A stretch of 64,000 nucleotides of DNA from Ralstonia sp. NFACC01 (GTDB lineage: Bacteria; Pseudomonadota; Gammaproteobacteria; Burkholderiales; Burkholderiaceae). The stretch covers positions 124,001-188,000 of the forward strand of contig NZ_FOWV01000005.1 of the NCBI RefSeq assembly GCF_900115545.1. Reading direction: 5' to 3'. How positions within the stretch are numbered: the stretch's first letter is position 1; each line of letters begins with the position of its first letter. A program made the position numbers and the translations under genes. Shown here piece by piece: positions 52,241 through 63,988 of the stretch. The notes under the pieces were generated by a model, which was not told where the DNA came from, searched no databases, and saw only the letters and a program-made list of their open reading frames with translations.

Positions 52241-54130
52241 TTACTTGGCGGGCGATTCCGTGTTCGTATTGCCCGGCTTCCACACCTGCCCGATGGCGAC
52301 GCTCTGCAGCTTCTTCTTGCGGCCGTACCAGAGATTCACGAGACCGCGGTTGAAGAACACCGCCGAGAACATGGACGTGCCGATCCCCAGGCAGTGCACG
52401 ATCGCGAAGCCGCGTACCGGGCCCGAACCAAAGGCGATCAGCGCCAGACCGGCGATGAGCGTCGTCACGTTCGAATCGAGGATGGTCGCCCAGGCACGGT
52501 CAAAGCCGGCCGCGATGGCCATCTGTGCCGACGCGCCGCTGCGCAACTCTTCACGCACGCGCTCGTTGATCAGCACGTTCGCGTCAATGGCCATACCGAG
52601 CGCCAGCGCGATAGCTGCAATACCGGGCAACGTGAGCGTGGCCTGCAGCATCGAGAGCAGTGCAATCAGCAGGAACACGTTGACGCCCAGGGCCGCCACC
52701 GAGAACGCGCCGAACAGCATGTAGTACAGCACCATGAACACCGAGATGGCGAGGAAGCCGTACAGCGCCGAATCGAAACCCTTCTTGATGTTGTCGGCAC
52801 CCAGCGACGGGCCGATGGTGCGCTCTTCGATGATTTCCATCGGCGCGGCCAGCGAGCCTGCACGCAGCAGCAGCGCCAGGTCGGATGCCGCCTCAGTCGA
52901 GCCCATGCCGGTGATCTGGAAACGCGAACCCAGTTCGGACTGGATGGTCGCCACCGTCAGCACTTCGCCCTTGCCCTTTTCAAAGAGCACGATGCCCATG
53001 CGCTTGCCGATGTTGTCACGCGAGACATCGCGCAGCATGCGGCCGCCCTGGCCGTCGAGCGTGATGTCGACCGACGAATTGTGGTTCTGATCGAAGCCGG
53101 CCGAAGCGCTCGTGATGCGGTCACCCGTGAAGATCACCTGCTTTTGCAGCAGCACCGGAGCGCTGCGGCCTTGCGTGAACAGTTCGTCGCCCAGCGGCAC
53201 CGGATCGCCGGCACGCGGCACGAGCGGCGCGTTCGGATCTGCCAGGCGCGCTTCCAGCGTGGCGGTGCGGCCAATGATGTCCTTGGCCTTGGCCGTGTCC
53301 TGCACGCCGGGCAGTTGCACGACGATGCGGTCCGGACCCTGCTGCTGGATCACCGGTTCAGCCACGCCGAGTTCGTTCACCCGGTTGTGCAGCGTGACGA
53401 TGTTCTGCTTGACCGCGTTGTCCTGCACTTCCTTCATCGCAGCGGCGGTGAAGGTACCGGTGAGTGTGGCGCCGTCGGCGCTCTTGTCCACGGTGTAGGC
53501 CAGTTCGCGGGTCGAGTCTGCCAGCAGCCCGCGAGCGCGGTCGGCGTCGTCCGGGGTGCTGAACTTGACCGTGATCGTGTTGTTGTTGCGGTCGATGCCG
53601 CTGTGGCGGATGCCCTTGTCGCGCAATTGCGTGCGGATGTCGCCGGCCAGCGAGTCGAGCTTCTTCGTCACGGCGCCGTTCATGTCGACCTGCAGCAGGA
53701 AGTGCACGCCACCGCGCAAATCCAGGCCGAGGAACATCGGCTTGGCGAAGAACGGTGCGCCGCTCAACCAGCGCGGCGAGCCTGGCAGCAGGTTCAGCGC
53801 CACGATGTAGGTCGGATCGGCTTGATCAGTGTTCAGGCCGCGAGCCAGGACGTCCTTGGCCTTGAGCTGCGTATCGGTGTCGGCAAAACGCACGCGCACG
53901 CTGGCGGAGGTGCCGTTGTTGTCGAAGAACACGCCGTTGGGCTGAATGCTGGCCGCGGCCAGCAGGCTTTCGACCTGCTTTTGCACGTTCAGGTCGACCT
54001 TGACGGTGGCCTTGCCAGAAGACACCTGCACAGCAGGCGCCTCACCGAAGAAATTCGGCAGCGTATAGAGGAACCCAATGGCAAGCGCCACCAGGATCAC
54101 AATGTATTTCCAGAGCGGATAGCGATTCAT
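52241..54130 (-). CDS. secD: Protein translocase subunit SecD
   Basis: A 629-residue partner of SecF. One N-terminal helix (IVILVALAIGFLYTLPNFFG) is followed by a large periplasmic region (about 30-450) containing LGLDLRGGVHFLLQVDMNGA and VQLPGVQDTAKAKDIIGRTATLE. Five helices occupy the C-terminal 170 residues, with ALALGMAIDANVLINERVREELR carrying the proton-path aspartate. Its length is close to E. coli SecD. It lies downstream of yajC. Confidence 0.97.
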   Translation of the reverse strand: MNRYPLWKYIVILVALAIGFLYTLPNFFGEAPAVQVSSGKATVKVDLNVQKQVESLLAAASIQPNGVFFDNNGTSASVRVRFADTDTQLKAKDVLARGLNTDQADPTYIVALNLLPGSPRWLSGAPFFAKPMFLGLDLRGGVHFLLQVDMNGAVTKKLDSLAGDIRTQLRDKGIRHSGIDRNNNTITVKFSTPDDADRARGLLADSTRELAYTVDKSADGATLTGTFTAAAMKEVQDNAVKQNIVTLHNRVNELGVAEPVIQQQGPDRIVVQLPGVQDTAKAKDIIGRTATLEARLADPNAPLVPRAGDPVPLGDELFTQGRSAPVLLQKQVIFTGDRITSASAGFDQNHNSSVDITLDGQGGRMLRDVSRDNIGKRMGIVLFEKGKGEVLTVATIQSELGSRFQITGMGSTEAASDLALLLRAGSLAAPMEIIEERTIGPSLGADNIKKGFDSALYGFLAISVFMVLYYMLFGAFSVAALGVNVFLLIALLSMLQATLTLPGIAAIALALGMAIDANVLINERVREELRSGASAQMAIAAGFDRAWATILDSNVTTLIAGLALIAFGSGPVRGFAIVHCLGIGTSMFSAVFFNRGLVNLWYGRKKKLQSVAIGQVWKPGNTNTESPAK

Positions 54131-54240
54131 CTTGGAATGCAGAGAGGCGACGCCGAGGGGCGCGGGCGCGGATTCTTAGAATAGGCGCTGCCTGGGATTC
54201 CGGCGCCAGCGCAATCGTGCGCCGCGCCGGGATGGGCCGA

Positions 54241-54573
54241 TTACAGTGCTTTGAGCGTGCCCTTGGGCAGCACGGTCGTCACGGCGCTCTTCTGGACGGT
54301 GATTTCGGTGTTGGCAGCAATTTCCACGGTGACGTACTGCTCAGCCACCTTGCTAACCTTGCCCAGAATGCCGCCAGCGGTGACGACTTCGTCGCCCTTG
54401 GCCAGGGCTTCGAGCATCGCCTTGGTTTCTTTCTGGCGCTTCATTTGCGGGCGGATCATGATGAACCACAGCACCACGAACATCAGGATGATGGGCAGGA
54501 AGCTCATCAGGCCACCCGCGGCACCACCAACAGCCGGTGCAGTTTGCGCGTAAGCGTCGGAAATCAGGAACAC
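54241..54573 (-). CDS. yajC: Preprotein translocase accessory subunit YajC
   Basis: A 110-residue protein with one membrane helix (MSFLPIILMFVVLWFIMI, about residues 24-41), then the conserved RPQMKRQKETKAML cytoplasmic start and GDEVVTAGGILGKVSKV. It associates with SecDF. The order tgt-yajC-secD-secF is widely conserved in bacteria. The N-terminus before the helix is longer and polar, as in other Burkholderiales. Confidence 0.95.
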   Translation of the reverse strand: MFLISDAYAQTAPAVGGAAGGLMSFLPIILMFVVLWFIMIRPQMKRQKETKAMLEALAKGDEVVTAGGILGKVSKVAEQYVTVEIAANTEITVQKSAVTTVLPKGTLKAL

Positions 54574-54678
54574 GTCAGAACTCCGTAATGGTTCGTCAAT
54601 CGGTCAAAAATCGGACCGGACATTCTACCATTGCGGTGCCGCGGCAAATGGGCGCGCCTGGCGCCCTGTGGAGCGGGG

Positions 54679-56894
<2,216 letters not shown>

Positions 56895-56944
56895 GAAAAG
56901 TGGCGCAGACGTGGATTGCGCCAAGTGATGGTGGCGGGCGCCGG

Positions 56945-56950
56945 TACAAT
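56945..56950 (+). promoter_or_regulatory. -10 element of the recG promoter
   Basis: A TACAAT in the queA-recG divergent spacer predicts transcription from about 56957. This excludes the upstream GTG at 56900 as the recG start and favours the GTG at 56987. Confidence 0.5.
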
Positions 56951-56986
56951 CGGGCGACTCGCAAAGTTCGCCATTGTAAACGTCCT

Positions 56987-59176
56987 GTGCCGCCTCGCGC
57001 CCGTTCCGCCACTGATGCTGCTCCTGTGCCCGACGCTGATACCGCGCCGGCGCCGAAGCCAAAACGTGCAGCCCCGGCAGACAAGCCAGCCAAGGCAGCA
57101 GCCAAGACCGCCCGCCCGGCCGACAAACTCGCCAAACTTGGCCTGCACCGCGACGTCGATCTCGTCCTGCATCTGCCGATGCGCTACGAGGATGAAACCA
57201 CCCTCCTGACCATTGCAGAAGCCACGGCTCGGGCCAATACCGGTTGGGCCGCGCAGGTGGAAGGCACGGTCACGCGCAACGAAGTGGCATTCCGGCCACG
57301 CCGGCAACTCGTTGTGCATATCGCCGATGAGTCGGGCGAGCTGGTTCTGCGTTTTCTCAATTTCTACGGCAGCCAAGTCAAGCAGATGGCCGAAGGCGTG
57401 CGCCTGCGCGTGCGCGGTGAAGTGCGCGCTGGCTTCTTCGGCGCAGAGATGGTGCACCCGACCGTGCGCGCCGTGGCGGAAGATGAACCGCTGCCCGACC
57501 GCCTGACACCGGTGTATCCGAGCACGGCTGGCGTGGCGCAGGCCTATCTGCGCAAGGCGATCCTGAACGCGCTCACGCGCACGCCGCTGCCGGAAACGCT
57601 GCCGAACAGCCTCATCAGCGGCCCGCTCGCGCCGCTCAAGCTGATGACGCCTGCCGATGCCGTGCGCCTGCTGCATCAACCGACGCCCGATGTCGACGAG
57701 CACAGCCTCGTCGAGCGCACGCACCCGGCGTGGCTGCGCATCAAGTTTGATGAACTGCTCTCCCAGCAGCTCTCGCTCAAGCGTGCGCAGGCCGCGCGCC
57801 GCATGCGGAACGCGCCTGTCCTGCGCGACAGCGGCAAGGAGGGGCTGCTCGCGCGCTTCATGGATGCGCTGCCGTTCAAGCTGACCGGCGCCCAGGCCCG
57901 CGTGTGGGAAGAGATCCGCGCCGACCTTGCGCACCCGTACCCGATGCAGCGATTGCTGCAGGGCGACGTGGGCAGCGGCAAGACCGTCATAGCCGCGCTG
58001 GCAGCATGCCAGGCCATCGATGCCGGCTGGCAGGCAGCACTGATGGCGCCGACCGAGCTGCTCGCCGAGCAGCATTACCGCAAGCTTTCTGCCTGGCTGG
58101 AACCGCTGGGCGTGGACATCGTCTGGCTGGCTGGCAGCCTCAAACGCAAGCAGAAGGAGGAGGCGGCGGCGCGCGTGGCGGCCGGCACGGCGCAACTCGT
58201 GATCGGCACGCACGCGCTGATTCAGGACGCCGTGACGTTCGCGCGGCTGGGTCTGGCGGTGGTCGATGAACAGCATCGCTTTGGCGTGGCACAGCGGCTC
58301 GCTCTGCGCGGTAAGGCGAGCAATGGCGATGCTCCCGCGGCCGCCAACGCGCAAGTGCCGCACCAACTGATGATGTCCGCCACGCCGATCCCGCGCACGC
58401 TGGCGATGACGTATTACGCCGATCTCGACGTCTCAGCCATCGACGAGCTACCGCCCGGCCGCACGCCCATCGTCACGCGCCTGGTGAACGATGCGCGGCG
58501 CGACGAAGTCATTGAACGCATCTACGCCGCCGCCCGCGAAGGGCGACAGGTCTACTGGGTTTGCCCGCTGATCGAGGAAAGCGAAGCGCTGCAATTGCAG
58601 ACCGCCGTTGAAACCTTCGAGACGCTTTCGCAAAGTCTGCAAGGCCTGAAAGTAGGCCTTGTGCACGGACGCCTGCCATCCGCCGAGAAGGCCGCCGTGA
58701 TGAGCGCCTTCGCCGGCGGCGACCTGCACGTGCTGGTCGCTACGACCGTCATCGAGGTCGGTGTGGATGTGCCCAATGCCTCGCTGATGGTGATCGAGCA
58801 CGCCGAGCGCTTTGGCCTTGCGCAGTTGCATCAGTTGCGCGGGCGGGTGGGGCGCGGCACTGCGGAATCGGTGTGCGTGCTGCTGTATCAGGCGCCGCTG
58901 TCGCCGACGGCCAAGCAGCGCCTGCAGACCATGCGCGAGACCACCGATGGTTTCGAAATCGCCCGGCGCGATCTGGAGATCCGCGGGCCTGGTGAATTTC
59001 TCGGCGCGCGGCAATCAGGCGAAGCGATGCTGCGTTTTGCCGATCTGAACCACGATGCTTGGCTCGTCGAATTTGCCCAAGGAGCGGCGGACGACATGCT
59101 GGCCCGCTTTCCGGAAGCCGTCGACACCCATCTCAAGCGCTGGCTCGGCGAGCGCGAGCACTACCTGCGCGTCTAA
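56987..59176 (+). CDS. recG: ATP-dependent DNA helicase RecG
   Basis: A 729-residue branched-DNA helicase that remodels stalled forks and Holliday junctions. A basic, Ala/Pro-rich N-terminal tail (first 45 residues) precedes the wedge domain ([18 protein letters not shown]). Helicase motifs include Walker [11 protein letters not shown] near residue 325, [11 protein letters not shown] (DExH-like), [12 protein letters not shown] and the C-terminal RGRVGRG. I favour the GTG at 56987 because the frame upstream lies in or before the promoter. Adjacent oxyR and recG are common in Burkholderiales. Confidence 0.94.
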   Translation: MPPRARSATDAAPVPDADTAPAPKPKRAAPADKPAKAAAKTARPADKLAKLGLHRDVDLVLHLPMRYEDETTLLTIAEATARANTGWAAQVEGTVTRNEVAFRPRRQLVVHIADESGELVLRFLNFYGSQVKQMAEGVRLRVRGEVRAGFFGAEMVHPTVRAVAEDEPLPDRLTPVYPSTAGVAQAYLRKAILNALTRTPLPETLPNSLISGPLAPLKLMTPADAVRLLHQPTPDVDEHSLVERTHPAWLRIKFDELLSQQLSLKRAQAARRMRNAPVLRDSGKEGLLARFMDALPFKLTGAQARVWEEIRADLAHPYPMQRLLQGDVGSGKTVIAALAACQAIDAGWQAALMAPTELLAEQHYRKLSAWLEPLGVDIVWLAGSLKRKQKEEAAARVAAGTAQLVIGTHALIQDAVTFARLGLAVVDEQHRFGVAQRLALRGKASNGDAPAAANAQVPHQLMMSATPIPRTLAMTYYADLDVSAIDELPPGRTPIVTRLVNDARRDEVIERIYAAAREGRQVYWVCPLIEESEALQLQTAVETFETLSQSLQGLKVGLVHGRLPSAEKAAVMSAFAGGDLHVLVATTVIEVGVDVPNASLMVIEHAERFGLAQLHQLRGRVGRGTAESVCVLLYQAPLSPTAKQRLQTMRETTDGFEIARRDLEIRGPGEFLGARQSGEAMLRFADLNHDAWLVEFAQGAADDMLARFPEAVDTHLKRWLGEREHYLRV

Positions 59177-59198
59177 CGCCGGTGGCGCGCGCCTTTTT

Positions 59199-60218
59199 TT
59201 AGTGCGCCAACTGTGCCTGCTTGCGCAAGCGCTTGGCGGTGTACATCTCGCGATCGGCCTGATCAAGCAGGGCCGTGATCTCGGTGCCGTCTTCGGGCAT
59301 CACCGCCACGCCGATGCTCACGCGCAGGTCCAGCGGCTGGCCTTCGAACACGTACGGTTGCTGCACCTCTTCGATGAGCCGCTCGCTTTGCGCCTGCGCA
59401 TCCGCCCGCGCGCCAATGCCGGGCAGGATCACGGCAAACTCGTCGCCGCCCACGCGCGCCACCGTGTCGGAGCGCCGTGCCGTGCGGCCCATGCGGTGTG
59501 CGGTCTCGCGAATGGCGGCATCGCCCGCGCGGTGGCCGTGGCGATCATTGATGAGCTTGAGATTGTCCATGTCGACATTGAGCACACCCAGGCCGCCATG
59601 CGCGCGTTGCGCCAGATGGATCGACTGGCGCAGGCGGTCATAGAACAGCGCGCGGTTGGGGAGGTCGGTCAGCGCGTCGTGCGTGGCGCGCAGATATAAC
59701 TGATCGCGCTCGGCGTTGGCAGCGTGGAACATGGCTGCGGCGATCAGCTCTGACATCAGCTCCAGCACGCTGATGTCACTTTCGCTGAAGGCGTCCACCT
59801 CCGGTGCCACCAGCTTGAGCACGCCGACCGTGGTGTCGAGATGTCGCAGCGGCGTGACCACCATCGAACGCAAACCTACGCGGCGGCAGGCTTCGCGGTC
59901 GACGCGCGCGTCGGTTTCGGAGTCTGGACATTGCAGGATTTCGCCGGTCTGCACGCACAGGCCCGACAGGCTGCCCTTGCGCGCCAGCCGCAGGCCCAGC
60001 AGCGTTTCGGTCAGGCCCGAGGTGGCGCGGTAGACCATCTCATCGCCTTCCGCCAATTCGACGACCGCCCCCGTCGCGCACGTCAGATGCTGTGCCCGCT
60101 CGGTAACCAGCGCCATGATCGCGCCCAGATCTGTGCCCAGCTTGGCGATCTCTGACTGCGCTCGCACGATTTCAAGGAGCGTGGCGGGGTTTTGCAGAGG
60201 CGGGTGGTCGAACGACAT
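59199..60218 (-). CDS. GAF-GGDEF diguanylate cyclase
   Basis: A 339-residue cytoplasmic protein. A GAF sensor domain covers about residues 25-170 (HLTCATGAVVELAEGDEMVYRATSG, RSMVVTPLRHLDTTVGVLKL). The GGDEF domain covers 180-335, with an intact active site VGGDEFAVIL and, five residues before it, RRSD as the RxxD inhibitory site. It should make cyclic di-GMP and be feedback-controlled. No EAL domain is present. It is convergent with recG (22 nt apart). The GAF ligand is unknown. Confidence 0.92.
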   Translation of the reverse strand: MSFDHPPLQNPATLLEIVRAQSEIAKLGTDLGAIMALVTERAQHLTCATGAVVELAEGDEMVYRATSGLTETLLGLRLARKGSLSGLCVQTGEILQCPDSETDARVDREACRRVGLRSMVVTPLRHLDTTVGVLKLVAPEVDAFSESDISVLELMSELIAAAMFHAANAERDQLYLRATHDALTDLPNRALFYDRLRQSIHLAQRAHGGLGVLNVDMDNLKLINDRHGHRAGDAAIRETAHRMGRTARRSDTVARVGGDEFAVILPGIGARADAQAQSERLIEEVQQPYVFEGQPLDLRVSIGVAVMPEDGTEITALLDQADREMYTAKRLRKQAQLAH

Positions 60219-60406
60219 GGGGCGCGGCGCGGGTGTGGCTGTGAGTCGGGCGATTCTAGCCCGTCACCCGAACGGCATAGACCGAAATGTCGCCGGTGTG
60301 AGGCGCCGTTACAACTTTCGTATGCACTGCGACGGTGCGCAAAGAATCGGCAGGCGGCAAGACGTTGAGGTCGGATGGTTCTTCGTCGAATGCCCGGTCT
60401 TACGGT

Positions 60407-61570
60407 TTAGCCAACGGTCGGCTCCAGCCGTATCAGCGTAATCTCCGATGGCGCACCGAATCGCTTGGGCGGGCCCCAATATCCTGTGCCGCGGCTGGTG
60501 TAGATCCACAGGCGCCCCAGCTTGTGCAGCCCCGCCGTAAATGGCTGCTGCAGCGGAACAAACAGGCTCCACGGCCAGAACTGGCCGCCATGCGTGTGCC
60601 CCGACAGTTGCAGGTCGAAGCCGGCCTCTGCTGCGGCAGGAGCGCTGCGCGGTTGATGCGCGAGGAGGATGGTGGGCGTGACGCCCGGCGGCGACCCTGC
60701 CAGCGCCCGCGTTGGATCGCTCGCATGCGCGGCGTCGAACTTGCCTGCACTGAAATCCGTCACCCCCGCGATCACCAGTGACGCGCCGTCGTGTTCAAGC
60801 ACCGTATGCTCGTTCATCAACACGCGCATACCGAGCCTCTCGAACTCAGACACCCAAGGGCCGACGCCGGAGTAGTACTCGTGATTGCCCGTCACCGCAA
60901 AAACGCCGTGCCGAGCCGACATGCCGGCCAGCGGCGCGATATGCGGACGCAACACGTCCACCTCGCCGTCCACTAGATCGCCCGTCACGGCGATGACATC
61001 CGGTTGCAATGCATTGAGCCGCTCGACCACGCCCGTCACATAGGCACGCTTGATTGTGGGCCCGACATGCAGATCGGTGATTTGCGCGATGGTGAAGCCG
61101 TGCAGCGCGGCAGGCAGGTCCGCAATGGGCACCGTCACCCGTGCGACGCGGGGAATGCGGCGCGCATTGACATAGCCGATCAACGTCACCAGCAAGGTGA
61201 GGGCGACGACGAGCAGGGCCGAGTCGTGCCGATAAGTCTGCGGCAGCACGATCAGCGCGACGTCGCGCAGCAGCGTCAGGACCAGCAGCGACGAAAACAG
61301 GCCCATCAGCAAGGCGCCAACCCAGGTCACGCGATCGGCCAGCGAGATGGGACGGATCACGAAGCGCGCTGCCATCCCGGTTGGAATCATCACCGTCGAT
61401 ACGAGCAGGAAGAGGACGCCTGCAGCCCAGCCCGCACCGTTCCAGCCCAGATCCGGCAGCAGCCGCCATCCGATGTAGAGATGCAGCGCTGCCATGAGCC
61501 CGACTGTTGTCATCAGGAAGCGGCGTCTGCCGCGGGGCAGGGATCGGCTGCCGTTAGGTTCGTCACTCAT
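60407..61570 (-). CDS. Membrane-anchored metallophosphoesterase
   Basis: A 387-residue protein with an Arg-rich N-terminus (SLPRGRRRFL) and about four hydrophobic helices in residues 20-145. The calcineurin-like phosphoesterase domain follows, with metal motifs ITDLHVG, VTGDLVDGEV, TGNHEYYSG and SGHTHGGQFWPWS, a complete set of the YkuE/YaeI type. Substrate unknown; UDP-2,3-diacylglucosamine or phospholipid-type substrates have been suggested for relatives. I use the ATG at 61568-61570 with AAGGAG upstream; a longer frame exists but lacks a ribosome site. Confidence 0.88.
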   Translation of the reverse strand: MSDEPNGSRSLPRGRRRFLMTTVGLMAALHLYIGWRLLPDLGWNGAGWAAGVLFLLVSTVMIPTGMAARFVIRPISLADRVTWVGALLMGLFSSLLVLTLLRDVALIVLPQTYRHDSALLVVALTLLVTLIGYVNARRIPRVARVTVPIADLPAALHGFTIAQITDLHVGPTIKRAYVTGVVERLNALQPDVIAVTGDLVDGEVDVLRPHIAPLAGMSARHGVFAVTGNHEYYSGVGPWVSEFERLGMRVLMNEHTVLEHDGASLVIAGVTDFSAGKFDAAHASDPTRALAGSPPGVTPTILLAHQPRSAPAAAEAGFDLQLSGHTHGGQFWPWSLFVPLQQPFTAGLHKLGRLWIYTSRGTGYWGPPKRFGAPSEITLIRLEPTVG

Positions 61571-61685
61571 GTGGGGGCGGCTCCTTTTGTCTCGGTGGGG
61601 CGTATCCCCGGAAGATGGGGCGGCTGGCAGCGTTGTCAATGCCAGGCCGCCGTTCGAACCTCAAGCAACATTGCACGTCCCTTGG

Positions 61686-61699
61686 TAAAATCTATCGAT
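61686..61699 (+). promoter_or_regulatory. oxyR promoter -10 with overlapping CTATCGAT element
   Basis: TAAAAT (61686-61691), preceded by TTGG, is followed at once by CTATCGAT (61692-61699), 22 nt before the oxyR ATG. The reverse complement ATCGATAG recurs after the gene at 62753-62760. A site at the transcription start would suit OxyR autorepression; this is inference. Confidence 0.45.
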
Positions 61700-61721
61700 A
61701 TCCCCAAGCCGATTGATCGTC

Positions 61722-62669
61722 ATGACGCTCACTGAACTGAAATACATCGTCGCCGTTGCGCGGGAACGCCACTTTGGGCGTGCCGCCGAGGCCTGCTTCG
61801 TCTCGCAACCGACGCTGTCGGTCGCCATCAAGAAGCTGGAAGACGAACTGGCCGTGCAGATCTTCGAGCGCGGCGCATCTGAAGTGAGCGTCACGCCCGT
61901 CGGCGAGCAAATCGTCACACAGGCGCAGCGCGTGCTTGAACAGACGATGGCGATCCGCGAGATTGCCAAGCAGGGGATGGACCCGCTGGCCGGGCCGCTG
62001 CGCCTGGGGGTGATCTACACGATTGGGCCGTATCTGCTGCCCGCGCTCGTCAAGCAGATGATCGACACCGTCCCGCAGATGCCGCTGATGCTGCAGGAGA
62101 ACTTCACCGTGCGGCTGGTGGAGCTGCTCAAGCAGGGCGAGATCGACTGCGCCATCATGGCCGAGCCGTTTCCCGAGGCCGGCCTGATGACGGTGCCGCT
62201 GTACGACGAACCCTTTGTCGTGGCGGTGCCGCGCGGTCACGAGCTGGCCAAGGCGTCGTCGGTGGACCCGGAAGCGCTCAAGCAGCAGACCATGCTGCTG
62301 CTCGGCAACGGGCATTGCTTCCGCGATCATGTGCTCGGGGTGTGCCCGGAGCTGTCGCGCTTCTCGCAGAACGCGGACGGTATTCAGAAGACGTTCGAAG
62401 GTTCGTCGCTGGAAACGATCCGCCATATGGTCGCCAGCGGCGTGGGCATTACGGTGCTGCCGCGCACGTCGGTGCCCAGCATGCAGCCTGTCGCCACCGA
62501 TCTGCTCAGTTACGTGCCCTTCCAGGAGCCTGTGCCCGACCGCCGCGTTGTTCTGGCCTGGCGCAAGAGCTTCACCCGCATTGCCGCGATCGAAGCGGTG
62601 GCTAAGGCGGTCGCGCAATGCGAACTGCCCGGCATCAAGCTGTTGCCGCCCACCCCGCTGATTCATTGA
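61722..62669 (+). CDS. oxyR: Peroxide-sensing LysR regulator OxyR
   Basis: A 315-residue LysR-type regulator. The helix-turn-helix is at about residues 3-62 (FGRAAEACFVSQPTLSVAIKKLE). The redox cysteines are at Cys199 and Cys208 (GNGHCFRDHVLGVCPEL), the same numbers as E. coli OxyR, so disulfide switching by hydrogen peroxide is expected. The ATG at 61722 is three codons inside an open frame that begins with another ATG at 61713; numbering of the cysteines supports 61722. dps, a classical OxyR target, lies 700 bp downstream. Confidence 0.95.
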   Translation: MTLTELKYIVAVARERHFGRAAEACFVSQPTLSVAIKKLEDELAVQIFERGASEVSVTPVGEQIVTQAQRVLEQTMAIREIAKQGMDPLAGPLRLGVIYTIGPYLLPALVKQMIDTVPQMPLMLQENFTVRLVELLKQGEIDCAIMAEPFPEAGLMTVPLYDEPFVVAVPRGHELAKASSVDPEALKQQTMLLLGNGHCFRDHVLGVCPELSRFSQNADGIQKTFEGSSLETIRHMVASGVGITVLPRTSVPSMQPVATDLLSYVPFQEPVPDRRVVLAWRKSFTRIAAIEAVAKAVAQCELPGIKLLPPTPLIH

Positions 62670-62752
62670 TCCTCTGAGGTAGCCGCTGGCCGTCACTCCA
62701 TGACGGCCATAGCGCACGTCTAATTAATAGATAAAAACAATCAAATATACGC

Positions 62753-62760
62753 ATCGATAG
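62753..62760. promoter_or_regulatory. ATCGATAG element in the oxyR-dps spacer
   Basis: It sits in an AT-rich tract (62721-62770, unusual for this window) downstream of oxyR and is the reverse complement of the element at the oxyR promoter. It is a candidate OxyR half-site for the genes that follow. The gene-poor stretch 62670-62975 otherwise holds only the doubtful 24-codon ORF. Confidence 0.4.
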
Positions 62761-62825
62761 CTCATTGGTAGACTGTTTTCCATGGTGAGCGCATCGCTCA
62801 CTGCCCAATCACCGTGGAGCCCGTC

Positions 62826-62900
62826 ATGTCCCTGCCGCTTGCCTCGAACACCGTCGCGACCGTGCTGGAATGGCTCGCTGCCTATGGTGAATCGCACTGA
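62826..62900 (+). CDS. Possible 24-residue small protein or leader peptide (doubtful)
   Basis: ATG with GTGGAG six nt upstream, 24 codons ending ESH and TGA. The peptide is moderately hydrophobic (LPLASNTVATVLEWLAAYG). It lies in the leader between the AT-rich element and the 80-residue membrane protein. The ribosome site is the main support; there is no homology I know. Confidence 0.3.
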   Translation: MSLPLASNTVATVLEWLAAYGESH

Positions 62901-62975
62901 CCTGATGGATGCATGAAGCTGCCCGCGCTTGTCGTTCGGGCATCAGGAACGCGCGGGGTCGCAAGGAGAAAAAGC

Positions 62976-63218
62976 ATGGCAATGGTGCGGATGTTTGTTT
63001 CGGAATGGCAGGGGTTTGCGGGCACCGTGCGCGCGTCGCAGGCAGAGGTGCCGACGTTGTCCGGTATGCCCGGCAGTGCGGCTGGCGGGCTCGGCACCCG
63101 CGCTGCAGAATCCGCCCGCCTGCAACGCAAGTGGGTGCGCAAGCAGATCGGTCTAACGATCGTGGCTGCCGGCGCTATGATCGTGCTCCTGCACGGTACG
63201 GTGCAGCTCATGGTCTGA
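62976..63218 (+). CDS. Small single-helix membrane protein of unknown function
   Basis: An 80-residue protein from the ATG at 62976, which has AAGGAG seven nt upstream; an in-frame ATG at 62913 has none. The first 50 residues are polar and end in a basic patch (RLQRKWVRKQ). A single C-terminal helix follows (IGLTIVAAGAMIVLLHG), leaving almost no tail, so it is tail-anchored or N-in. I do not recognise the family. It lies between oxyR and dps in the same orientation and may share oxidative-stress control. Confidence 0.6.
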   Translation: MAMVRMFVSEWQGFAGTVRASQAEVPTLSGMPGSAAGGLGTRAAESARLQRKWVRKQIGLTIVAAGAMIVLLHGTVQLMV

Positions 63219-63392
63219 TGACCGGCCGGATGCTCGGTTGCCATCCGCTGTGCGTTTCGTCATAGGACGATGGGACGATCGGAACTTGCTGCGCGAGCGG
63301 CAACCGAAAGAAGGCTTGAAGCACGCATGGCCCGACGCTGAATCAAGGCAAGGGCATCGCGTTTTTGCACACCACTTCATAGGGGAATCCAG

Positions 63393-63893
63393 ATGGCAAA
63401 GAAGAACAGCGGCGCGACTGCCGCAGCCCAGATCAACATCGGCATCGCTGACAAGGATCGCAAGAAGATCGCAGAAGGCCTGTCGCGCCTGCTGGCCGAT
63501 ACCTACTCGCTGTATCTGAAGACGCATTACTTCCACTGGAACGTCACCGGCCCGATGTTCAACACGCTGCATCTGATGTTCGAGACGCAGTACAACGAAC
63601 TGTGGAATGCCGTCGACCCGGTGGCTGAGCGTATCCGCGCGCTGGGTTATCCCGCGCCGGGCTCGTATTCGGAGTTCGCCAAGCTGTCGTCGATTCCGGA
63701 ATCGAAGGGCATTCCCGAGGCGATGGACATGGTGCGTGAGCTGGTAGCCGGCCACGAAGCCGTGACGCGCACCGCCCGCAGCCTGTTCCCGGATGTTGAC
63801 AAGGCCGCCGACGAACCGACCGCCGACTTGCTGACGCAACGCATGGACATCCACGAGAAGACCGCGTGGATGCTGCGCTCGCTACTGGCTTAA
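63393..63893 (+). CDS. dps: Dps-family DNA-protecting ferritin-like protein
   Basis: A 166-residue four-helix protein that forms dodecamers, binds DNA and oxidises Fe(II) with peroxide. The ferroxidase ligands are the histidines in [13 protein letters not shown] and the aspartate and glutamate in [18 protein letters not shown] lysine-rich N-terminus (MAKKNSG) may contact DNA. It is preceded by AGGGGAATCC. Its place downstream of oxyR fits peroxide induction. Confidence 0.95.
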   Translation: MAKKNSGATAAAQINIGIADKDRKKIAEGLSRLLADTYSLYLKTHYFHWNVTGPMFNTLHLMFETQYNELWNAVDPVAERIRALGYPAPGSYSEFAKLSSIPESKGIPEAMDMVRELVAGHEAVTRTARSLFPDVDKAADEPTADLLTQRMDIHEKTAWMLRSLLA

Positions 63894-63952
63894 GGCTGGC
63901 TTGACGGCCGTTCGCCACGTTTGCGACAGGCGTTTCGACAGCAGCGAATTGC

Positions 63953-63988
63953 GCCCCTCCCGCGAGCCCGTTGTGTTGCGGGCGGGGC
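63953..63988 (+). terminator. Hairpin after dps (weak terminator candidate)
   Basis: GCCCC-T-CCCGC and GCGGG-C-GGGGC pair with one mismatch around a 14-nt loop, about 60 nt after the dps stop. No T-run follows before the window ends, so its role is uncertain. Confidence 0.35.

Noticed and set aside
52394-54184. A 596-codon plus-strand frame opposite secD
   Set aside because: SecD on the minus strand is unmistakable; the opposite frame has no recognisable feature.
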